Source: Treponema sp. (GTDB lineage: Bacteria > Spirochaetota > Spirochaetia > Treponematales > Treponemataceae). From it: a DNA stretch of 6,779 bases. Both the position numbers and the translations under genes were made by a program. The stretch is from the NCBI GenBank assembly GCA_024699205.1, contig JAILQA010000461.1, positions 1 to 6,779 of the forward strand, read 5' to 3'. Below are positions 1 to 4,635 of the stretch, in pieces (position 1 is the first letter of the stretch; each line of letters opens with the position of its first letter). The notes below the pieces were generated by a model. That model saw only the letters and a program-made list of their open reading frames with translations, searched no databases and had not been told where the DNA came from.

Positions 1-77
1 TGGCAATTCACAGCTGAAGAAATAGACGAGTTTCTTTCAAATCCCAATGTTGCGCCAGGAATAAAATCAAAAACAAA
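1..77 (+). repeat. Left arm of a 77-bp perfect inverted repeat
   Basis: Bases 1-77 are the exact reverse complement of 420-496; identity stops at base 78 (C against T). The repeat reaches the window edge, so its true length is unknown and probably greater. It lies in coding sequence on both sides. Confidence 0.9.
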
Positions 78-90
78 CACCTTATTATAA
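1..90 (+). pseudogene. 3' end of a truncated paralog of the MerR-like gene
   Basis: The window opens inside a reading frame that encodes WQFTAEEIDEFL and continues to KSKTN, then TLL and a TAA stop at 88-90. Up to KSKTN it is identical in protein and DNA to residues 40-66 of the MerR-like protein on the opposite strand. After that the two diverge completely: this copy stops three codons later and so lacks the 79-residue C-terminal region of its partner. Its N-terminal half lies outside the window, so I cannot tell whether it is a whole short helix-turn-helix protein, a broken duplicate or an assembly artefact. The two genes point tail to tail. Confidence 0.55.
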
Positions 91-112
91 AAATATAAGA
101 AAGCCTTTACAA

Positions 113-161
113 GAAGCAGGGCGCAGTTTCAAGCGCCCCCCATAACCCACGCTCCCGCTTC
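113..161. other. GC-rich dyad between convergent reading frames
   Basis: GGGCGC (119-124) pairs with GCGCCC (133-138) around an 8-base loop. An outer GAAGCaGGG (113-121) can pair with CCCGCTTC (154-161) as a competing fold. It sits between two converging frames in otherwise AT-rich DNA, which fits a bidirectional transcription stop. However, neither strand has a proper T-tract after the stem, so terminator function is only a guess. Confidence 0.3.
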
Positions 162-175
162 AGAAAAAACACTAC

Positions 176-613
176 TTAGCTTCTTTTATACCAGCCATTT
201 ATTGAATCAAGAACAAAATCCTCAGGACCAAAGATAATAAGGCGGACATTCTTTCCGTGCTTTTCATATTTAATTGCTCCATCAACACCATTGTTCATTG
301 CATTGCAAAAATACTCCGAAAGCTCGGCTGCTTCATCATCTTCCATTACAAAATCAAAAATAGAACAGATTTTGTTTGTTTTCTTTTCTGTGTCGGCCAT
401 AAAGTCATAGACTACGGCATTTGTTTTTGATTTTATTCCTGGCGCAACATTGGGATTTGAAAGAAACTCGTCTATTTCTTCAGCTGTGAATTGCCAGATT
501 CCATCAATTTTTTCACCCTTAAGATGTCCCATCGAAATATAATTTCTCAGAGAGCGAGTTGTAAAACCAGAAATAATAGCCAGCTCATTAATGTTATAAT
601 ATTTTTTTCCCAT
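176..613 (-). CDS. MerR-like helix-turn-helix regulator, 145 aa
   Basis: Probable cytoplasmic DNA-binding regulator. Residues 5-50 (YYNINELAIISGFTTRSLRN, then YISMGHLKGEKIDGIWQF and AEEIDEFL) have the layout of a MerR/excisionase-type winged helix-turn-helix: helix, turn and recognition helix, a wing, then the family's usual x-EEIDEFL helix. Residues 67-145 form a separate small alpha/beta region that I do not recognise; it may be a sensing or oligomerisation domain. I chose the ATG at 611-613 because AAGGAG (621-626) sits 7 nt upstream. A GTG at 629-631 in frame would place that site inside the gene. A promoter lies about 60 bp upstream, and a palindrome next to the ribosome site suggests autoregulation. 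The middle of the gene is duplicated in inverted orientation at the window start. Effector and targets are unknown. Confidence 0.8.
   Translation of the reverse strand: MGKKYYNINELAIISGFTTRSLRNYISMGHLKGEKIDGIWQFTAEEIDEFLSNPNVAPGIKSKTNAVVYDFMADTEKKTNKICSIFDFVMEDDEAAELSEYFCNAMNNGVDGAIKYEKHGKNVRLIIFGPEDFVLDSINGWYKRS
420..496 (-). repeat. Right arm of the 77-bp perfect inverted repeat
   Basis: Exact reverse complement of 1-77, lying inside the MerR-like gene (codons 40-66). The two arms enclose 342 bp (78-419) holding the C-terminal coding part of that gene and the intergenic spacer. Recombination between the arms would invert that segment. Confidence 0.9.
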
Positions 614-627
614 TTTGATTCTCCTTT

Positions 628-645
628 GCACAAATAATTTTGTGC
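628..645 (-). promoter_or_regulatory. Palindrome in the MerR-like gene leader (operator or hairpin)
   Basis: GCACAAA-TAAT-TTTGTGC is a perfect 7-bp dyad with a 4-bp centre. It ends one base before the AAGGAG ribosome site. As DNA it could be an operator for the gene's own product; as RNA it would form a hairpin against the ribosome site. Confidence 0.5.
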
Positions 646-672
646 GTTTTTTTAAGTCCCGGAACTACTCAT

Positions 673-701
673 AGTATAATTCCGATACAGCGCACAATCA
701 A
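673..701 (-). promoter_or_regulatory. Sigma-70-like promoter of the MerR-like gene
   Basis: Reading leftwards, TTGATT (696-701), a 17-bp spacer and TATACT (673-678) give a near-consensus promoter. The predicted transcript start near 666 leaves a leader of about 53 nt. A CGCACAA box (691-697) straddles the spacer/-35 boundary. Confidence 0.7.
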
Positions 702-733
702 TTTGAAATATGACGAGTTTTTCATAGCAGAGT

Positions 734-766
734 AGCATTAAACAGACATTAAATAGACATTTTATA
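734..766 (+). repeat. Three tandem 11-bp units upstream of the phosphorylase gene
   Basis: AGCATTAAACA, GACATTAAATA and GACATTTTATA follow each other exactly. The cores CATTAAA (736-742), CATTAAA (747-753) and CATTTTA (758-764) recur every 11 bp with 4-bp gaps. Known OmpR/PhoB-type response regulators bind 7-bp direct repeats at this period. Such binding here is inference. Confidence 0.4.
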
Positions 767-793
767 TTGCAACACGCACAATTGTGTGATAAT
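767..793 (+). promoter_or_regulatory. Candidate extended -10 promoter for the phosphorylase gene
   Basis: TGTGATAAT (785-793) is an extended -10, with a weak TTGCAA (767-772) at a short 15-bp spacing. A start near 800 would leave an almost leaderless message, which would fit the lack of a ribosome binding site before the ATG at 806. TATATT at 763-768 is an alternative -10 without a -35. Confidence 0.35.
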
Positions 794-796
794 TTT

Positions 797-816
797 GATT
801 TTATCATGATAAAATC
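797..816 (+). promoter_or_regulatory. 20-bp perfect palindrome over the phosphorylase start codon
   Basis: GATTTTATCATGATAAAATC is fully self-complementary and centred at 806.5, inside the ATG at 806-808. It could be a repressor operator over the transcript and translation start, or an RNA element. A wider dyad, GTGTGAT (784-790) with ATCACAC (814-820), overlaps it with a different centre. Confidence 0.5.
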
Positions 817-1570
817 ACACCAATATCCAGTTTTGGAATTTGATACAGATACAGATGCAGTTGTAAATCCCTTTAAGTGGAATCTTGAAAAGTTTAAGAC
901 AGATAAACTGATTATTACTTTTTTCCCTGATGTCATGGAATCTTTAAAAAAAGATGGTCTCATCGAACCTGAGCGTCACTTTGGAGGAGAAAACCCGGTT
1001 GATATCTACCGCTTCACTGAATCGCCTGATATTCTAATTACACTCGGATATGTTGGCTGTCCTGCCTGTGCCGGAAATCTGGAAGTTTTTGCTGCCTGCG
1101 GACTTACTAAAGTTATGTTCTGCGGTGGTGGCGGTGTTCTTGATAAATCAATTAAAGTCGGTGAACTTCTGGTTGTTGAAGGTGCAATCCGCGATGAAGG
1201 ATTTTCGTATCGCTACATTGAGCCTGCCCGTTATATCTACACAGATAAGGCAATTACAAAAAAAGTAACAGATTACCTTGATGAACATAAGATTTCATAT
1301 CTTACTGGTATTACCTGGACTACAGATGCTATGTTCCGAGAAACAAAAGCCCTTGTTGAAGAACGTAAAGCCGAAGGTGCAAAAATTGTAGAAATGGAAC
1401 AGGCCGGTTGTATTGCAGTAGCACAATTCCGCAATTTTGATTATGCAGCAATTATCTACGGTGGCGATGATGTTTCGCAGGATGAATGGGACACCCGTTC
1501 CTGGGATAAACGAAAGGGTATCCGCTATAATCTTGTAATGTTATGCCGGGAACTGGTTAAGGAAATCTAG
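806..1570 (+). CDS. Nucleoside phosphorylase, PNP/UDP family, 254 aa
   Basis: Predicted cytoplasmic enzyme that splits a nucleoside with phosphate into free base and (deoxy)ribose-1-phosphate, for salvage and carbon recovery. Family features: the glycine-rich strand-loop GYVGCPACAGNLEVFAACGL (81-100), followed by TKVMFCGGGGVLDKSIKVGE (101-120) like the family's G-x-GG-x-l phosphate/base region; TTDAMFRE (172-179); and VEMEQAGCIAVA (195-206), where MxE contacts the ribose in known members. GGDD (219-222) occupies the place of the usual catalytic Asp region. Length is normal. I chose the ATG at 806 because MIKSHQYPVLEFD looks like a natural N-terminus; a TTG at 767 would add 13 unlikely residues. 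No clear ribosome site precedes it. The exact substrate (uridine, purine or a modified nucleoside) cannot be read from the sequence. It diverges from the MerR-like gene. Confidence 0.85.
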   Translation: MIKSHQYPVLEFDTDTDAVVNPFKWNLEKFKTDKLIITFFPDVMESLKKDGLIEPERHFGGENPVDIYRFTESPDILITLGYVGCPACAGNLEVFAACGLTKVMFCGGGGVLDKSIKVGELLVVEGAIRDEGFSYRYIEPARYIYTDKAITKKVTDYLDEHKISYLTGITWTTDAMFRETKALVEERKAEGAKIVEMEQAGCIAVAQFRNFDYAAIIYGGDDVSQDEWDTRSWDKRKGIRYNLVMLCRELVKEI

Positions 1571-1580
1571 AGTTTTTTCA

Positions 1581-2492
1581 TTAAAACAAATCAACCATAC
1601 AATCTAAATAAATCTCTTCACGAACCTGCAGCTGAAACTCTGGCTTTGTCAGATAGCACAATAAAAACTCAAGAACAATTGCACTGCCAAGTCCACGCCC
1701 TTCAATCTTAAAGTTAGAAAAGCCCATTGGCAAATAAGTATTTTTAATATCTTCAATTCCAATAAAACCCGGATTTTTCATCGCTAAAGAAAACTTATAA
1801 CCGTCTCTTCCTCCAGGCGCCTTGCAAGAATGTTCTGTTTCCTCAAGCCCAAGATTTTTGCGGCTAACATTTTCATAACAAAGAGCACGTTCCTCACAAG
1901 CAAAATTGCAGCATTCGTTACATAAAAACTCAACTTTATCTTTTTGTACCTGAGTAAGTCCAGCCAAACAGTCAAAGCTTTTATTTAATCGAAAATCGGG
2001 AACTACATAACTGAACTTTGGCTTATTTAATTCAAAAAGAAAATCATCAAAATCCGTAAGAACTTTTGTAGTAGATGAAACCAGATACAAATCAGGATAC
2101 TTTTCCTGCAAATAATCTGCAAGTAAATCAGAATGAACAATCACGCCGTTTGTTACTTCCCCAGAATGCTCAAACTTTTTACACAATCTGTTGCATTTTT
2201 TATCCAAAAGATGTTTTTCCAAAAGCAGCGAATTACTAAAGGTTAGCCTAGACGAAATCTCGTAATCCTTCATCAAAGCAATTACATCATCAATATCGGC
2301 GTCACCAAAAGCCGCGCGGCCACCACCCCAAAGGCAATCCGTCGGCGCACCATAAATTGAAGCAATATCACACCAGTCGTAAAAGTATTCTCTGTGTTCC
2401 CGATACAAGGGCAGAAAAACCTTGTACAATTCGTAAAATTCAAAAAGTCCGGGAAGATGGTAATGTGCCAAAAATAATGAAGGATTTTGCAT
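1581..2492 (-). CDS. U32 peptidase-related, cysteine-rich protein, 303 aa
   Basis: Resembles the U32 peptidase family, which includes UbiU/UbiV and the tRNA hydroxylation factors TrhP/RlhA. The N-terminal part has SIYGAPTDCLWGGG (45-58), matching that family's YGADavYlGG strand. The signature FKIEGRGLGSA (261-271) matches its s-F-K-I-E-G-R-x-k-S motif. Between them lies a cysteine cluster (C191, C194, C195, C199, C205, C223), where family members carry the four ligands of a 4Fe-4S cluster. Thirteen cysteines in total is high. There is no signal peptide or membrane segment, so it is probably cytoplasmic. A role in RNA, cofactor or peptide modification is inference; no substrate can be named. 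It lies 59 bp downstream of the ammonium channel gene with no terminator between them, but has its own TATAAT just before the ATG. It converges on the phosphorylase gene with a 10-bp gap. Confidence 0.65.
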   Translation of the reverse strand: MQNPSLFLAHYHLPGLFEFYELYKVFLPLYREHREYFYDWCDIASIYGAPTDCLWGGGRAAFGDADIDDVIALMKDYEISSRLTFSNSLLLEKHLLDKKCNRLCKKFEHSGEVTNGVIVHSDLLADYLQEKYPDLYLVSSTTKVLTDFDDFLFELNKPKFSYVVPDFRLNKSFDCLAGLTQVQKDKVEFLCNECCNFACEERALCYENVSRKNLGLEETEHSCKAPGGRDGYKFSLAMKNPGFIGIEDIKNTYLPMGFSNFKIEGRGLGSAIVLEFLLCYLTKPEFQLQVREEIYLDCMVDLF

Positions 2493-2498
2493 TCAATC

Positions 2499-2504
2499 AT
2501 TATA
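2499..2504 (-). promoter_or_regulatory. TATAAT box giving a possible leaderless transcript
   Basis: A perfect TATAAT lies 6 bp before the ATG of the U32-like gene. Transcription would begin at about the A of the ATG. No ribosome binding site is present and no good -35 is visible, so this is a possible leaderless start. Read-through from the ammonium channel gene is the alternative. Confidence 0.35.
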
Positions 2505-2551
2505 CATCTAATTTGACAGATTTATACCATCCTCTCGAACTTTTTTAGATT

Positions 2552-4261
2552 CTAATCCTGCAAAGCCTCGTAGCCTTCTTCTCCAGTGCGAACCTTTACA
2601 ACATTCTGTACGTCGTATACGAAAATCTTTCCATCTCCGATGTTTCCAGTGTAAAGAACTTCCTTAGCAGCAGCAATAACCAGATCGACAGGAACTTCGC
2701 TTACAACAATATCTACCTTAATCTTAGGCAAAAGTGTCATATCCATTTCAACACCACGATACTTGTGAGTACTTCCATGCTGAACTCCGCAACCAAGAAC
2801 ATTTGTCAAAGTCATACCAGTAACATTGATGTCGTTCATTGCAGCCTTAAGTTCATCAAACTTACTTGCACGGGTGATGATTGAAACCATGTGGAACTCT
2901 GCATCCGGATGAGATGTTTCCTTGCTTACAGGAATTGCCTTTTCTACCGGAACAACTGCAGAAGAAACTGATTCCTGACTTGCAATTGCGCCTAATCCAC
3001 CAACTCCAGCTTCTCCTTCAGTCATTACCTGTGGAGCCATAATAAAGCCTGCGTAACTTGAATCAATTCCGTGTTCAAGCTTATCAAGACCGATAATTTC
3101 TTCTTCCTTGCTGGCACGTAAACCATGAAGCTTCTTAATCAAGCTGAAGGTAATAATCATACAAACTGTAGTCCAGGCAACAATTGTAAACTCACCAAGA
3201 CACTGTACACCAAAGTGCTTGAATCCGCCGCCGTAGAATACACCGTTTTCAACGTTGAACAAACCATCACTCAATGTACCCCAGATACCGTTTGCAAGGT
3301 GAACTGCAACTGCACCAACCGGGTCATCAATATGAAGCTTAAGATCAAGGAACTCAACAACTACAACTACGATAATACCAGAAACAATACCGATTATACT
3401 TGCTCCCAGTGCATCGACAGTTGCACAAGTTGGAGTGATTGCAACAAGACCTGCAAGTGAAGCGTTGAGTGTCATAGAAACATCAGGCTTACCGTTCTTA
3501 ATCCAGGTAAAGAGCATTGTTGTTACACAAGCAACAGCTGGAGCAATTGTTGTAGTTGTAAATACTGCAGCCAGACCACCTACTCCCAAAAGCTGTGTAC
3601 AAGCAGCACCGTTGAAGCCGTACCAGCCAAACCAGAGAATGAAGGTTCCGAGAGCACCGAGTGTCAAAGAGTGACCAGGGATAGCGTGTACCTTTGTTAC
3701 CTTTCCGTTCTTGTCGTAATCATACTTTCCAATACGTGGACCAAGGAACATAGCACCAATCAAAGCTGCTGTACCACCAACCGAGTGAATTGCAGCACCA
3801 CCGGCAAAGTCCACAAAACCAAGTTGAACCAGCCAGCCCTGAGAGTTCCAAACCCAGCCTGCTTCAATTGGATAAACAACTGCTGAAATTACTGCCGAAT
3901 AAATACAGTAAGCAGAAAACTTTGTACGTTCTGCCATAGAACCAGAAACGATTGTAGCAGCAGTTGCACAGAATACCAGGTTGAATACAAAAGAAGACCA
4001 GTCACCTTCTGCAAAGTTTGTAAACAACTGCATATTTGGTTTTCCAATCAAACCAAAGAAATAATTTTCGCTCATCATCAAGCCGAATCCAAGCAACATA
4101 AACATTGGGGTTCCGATACAGAAATCCATTAAGTTTTTCATAATGATATTTCCAGCATTCTTTGCCCTTGTAAATCCAGTTTCAACCATTGCAAAGCCGC
4201 ACTGCATAAAAAATACCAGTGCGGCACCAATCAGGAACCATACGCTCCAAACTTCACTCAT
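2552..4261 (-). CDS. amt: Ammonium channel Amt fused to a C-terminal P-II domain, 569 aa
   Basis: Inner-membrane ammonium channel (residues 1 to about 380, roughly 11 membrane helices) joined by an Ala/Gly/Ser-rich linker (about 400-453) to a P-II nitrogen sensor (about 455-569). Compared with E. coli AmtB, the channel keeps the gate phenylalanines (F97, F216), the ammonium-site Asp (D151 in DFAGG) and both pore histidines (H159, H321). The P-II part has the TGMTLTNVLGCG strand, a T-loop (about 490-513) and TGNIGDGKIF (538-547). Aligned to GlnB, Q39, R47, K58, K90 and R103 are kept as Q494, R502, K513, K545 and R558. The uridylylated Tyr51 is Met506, R38 is Val493 and K40 is His495. Free P-II blocks AmtB by inserting R47 into the pore; here the plug would be tethered. 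The ATG has AGGAGG 8 nt upstream. The leader holds three terminator-like hairpins. Confidence 0.93.
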   Translation of the reverse strand: MSEVWSVWFLIGAALVFFMQCGFAMVETGFTRAKNAGNIIMKNLMDFCIGTPMFMLLGFGLMMSENYFFGLIGKPNMQLFTNFAEGDWSSFVFNLVFCATAATIVSGSMAERTKFSAYCIYSAVISAVVYPIEAGWVWNSQGWLVQLGFVDFAGGAAIHSVGGTAALIGAMFLGPRIGKYDYDKNGKVTKVHAIPGHSLTLGALGTFILWFGWYGFNGAACTQLLGVGGLAAVFTTTTIAPAVACVTTMLFTWIKNGKPDVSMTLNASLAGLVAITPTCATVDALGASIIGIVSGIIVVVVVEFLDLKLHIDDPVGAVAVHLANGIWGTLSDGLFNVENGVFYGGGFKHFGVQCLGEFTIVAWTTVCMIITFSLIKKLHGLRASKEEEIIGLDKLEHGIDSSYAGFIMAPQVMTEGEAGVGGLGAIASQESVSSAVVPVEKAIPVSKETSHPDAEFHMVSIITRASKFDELKAAMNDINVTGMTLTNVLGCGVQHGSTHKYRGVEMDMTLLPKIKVDIVVSEVPVDLVIAAAKEVLYTGNIGDGKIFVYDVQNVVKVRTGEEGYEALQD

Positions 4262-4285
4262 AATATTTTCCTCCTGTTACCATAG

Positions 4286-4341
4286 AAAAAAATAAGGGCG
4301 ATAATATCAGACACTGTGCACAAATGCCCGACATCATCGCC
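4286..4341 (-). terminator. Third terminator-like hairpin in the amt leader
   Basis: On the - strand, GGCGAUGAUGUC (4341-4330) pairs with GAUAUUAUCGCC (4308-4297). This is 12 bp with two G-U pairs around a 21-nt loop, followed after CUUA by U7 (4292-4286). It lies 11 bp before the AGGAGG ribosome site. The offset U-tract makes it weaker as a terminator than the other two, and it may instead act on translation. Confidence 0.5.
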
Positions 4342-4347
4342 GCCTAT

Positions 4348-4388
4348 AAAAAAACACTGTGTCTTTCAAAAAATGAAAAATCACAGCG
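4348..4388 (-). terminator. Second terminator-like hairpin in the amt leader
   Basis: On the - strand, CGCUGUG (4388-4382) pairs with CACAGUG (4361-4355). The stem continues above a bulged A as UUUUUCA/UGAAAGA, closing a U5 loop, for 14 pairs in all including two G-U. U7 (4354-4348) follows immediately. This is a standard intrinsic terminator shape. Confidence 0.7.
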
Positions 4389-4412
4389 CCGTTGCCATAT
4401 ATAAAAATATAT

Positions 4413-4444
4413 AAAAAAAGGTCGCAGGATTATCCCTACGACCT
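4413..4444 (-). terminator. First terminator hairpin, just after the amt promoter
   Basis: On the - strand, AGGUCG (4444-4439) pairs with CGACCU (4424-4419), with a further AGG/CCU inside across a U-G position and a GAUAAU loop. A U-tract (to 4413) follows directly. The stem begins only about 13 nt after the predicted transcript start, so termination here would release an RNA of about 45 nt. On the + strand no T-tract follows. Confidence 0.75.
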
Positions 4445-4463
4445 CTTTGCCTTAGATGTTCTT

Positions 4464-4492
4464 TTTATACAACTTGCAGAAAAAAATGTCAA
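4464..4492 (-). promoter_or_regulatory. Consensus promoter of amt
   Basis: Reading leftwards, TTGACA (4487-4492), a 17-bp spacer and TATAAA (4464-4469). The predicted start is near 4457. It diverges from the flavoprotein promoter, with the dyad at 4525-4542 lying between the two -35 boxes. Confidence 0.8.
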
Positions 4493-4524
4493 TATCCTTT
4501 TAAATTTGTTTTAGTAATATTTTC

Positions 4525-4542
4525 GTTGAATTTTAATTCAAC
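4525..4542. promoter_or_regulatory. TetR-type operator candidate 1 (upstream dyad)
   Basis: GTTGAATTTTAATTCAAC is a perfect 18-bp dyad with core TTGAAT-N4-ATTCAA. It lies just upstream of the flavoprotein -35 box, between the two divergent promoters. It shares the core with the two downstream copies. Confidence 0.55.
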
Positions 4543-4546
4543 AAAC

Positions 4547-4575
4547 TTGACAATAATCTTTTCGTGTTGTATATT
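4547..4575 (+). promoter_or_regulatory. Consensus promoter of the flavoprotein-tetR operon
   Basis: TTGACA (4547-4552), a 17-bp spacer and TATATT (4570-4575). The predicted start is near 4582, inside operator candidate 2. The leader is then about 54 nt, with AGGAGA at 4625-4630. Confidence 0.8.
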
Positions 4576-4590
4576 GAATACATATTCAAT
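4573..4590. promoter_or_regulatory. TetR-type operator candidate 2 (over -10 and start)
   Basis: ATTGAATACATATTCAAT is a perfect dyad with 8-bp arms around CA. It overlaps the end of the -10 box and the predicted transcript start, the classic place for a repressor. Confidence 0.6.
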
Positions 4591-4605
4591 GAATACACGT
4601 TCAAT
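4588..4605. promoter_or_regulatory. TetR-type operator candidate 3 (imperfect, offset 15 bp)
   Basis: AATGAATACACGTTCAAT keeps the core as ATGAAT-N4-GTTCAA, with one change per arm. Its centre is 15 bp from that of candidate 2. Such closely offset dyads fit two repressor dimers bound side by side. Confidence 0.5.
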
Positions 4606-4635
4606 AACATATTTATCATTTATCAGGAGAATAAA

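Larger units (their letters stand above)
4262..4457 (-). promoter_or_regulatory. Structured leader of the amt gene, likely cis-regulatory RNA
   Basis: From the predicted transcript start near 4457 to the ATG at 4261, the leader is about 196 nt. It contains three hairpins each followed by seven or so U residues, then AGGAGG at 4270-4275. No open frame of useful length fills it. The octamer ACACTGTG (+ strand) occurs at 4311-4318 and 4354-4361, so the arm at 4382-4388 has two possible partners. I do not recognise a known riboswitch class. Conditional termination is inferred from the architecture. Confidence 0.6.

Noticed and set aside
90..176. Integron attC site between the convergent frames
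   Set aside because: The GC-rich dyad lacks the flanking RYYYAAC and GTTRRRY core sites in the right orientation.
652..963. 103-codon - strand frame over the divergent promoter region
   Set aside because: It overlaps the phosphorylase gene and the MerR-like gene's promoter, and its translation has no domain-like features.
2513..2518. TTGACA on the + strand between amt and the U32-like gene
   Set aside because: No -10 at proper spacing, and no + strand gene downstream of it in that interval.
3125..3886. Several + strand reading frames inside the amt region (71-111 codons)
   Set aside because: They lie antisense to a strongly conserved gene, have low-complexity composition (Asn/Thr/Cys-rich) and show no ribosome sites or recognisable domains.
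4382..4402. Sigma-54 promoter (TGGCA...GC) upstream of amt
   Set aside because: On the - strand TGGCAACGGCGCTGTGA has a -24-like TGGCA, but the -12 GC falls at the wrong spacing. A strong sigma-70 promoter exists upstream.
4286..4444. ANTAR-protein target (paired hexaloop hairpins) in the amt leader
   Set aside because: ANTAR targets need hexaloops with A at position 1 and G at position 4. None of the three hairpin loops here fits.
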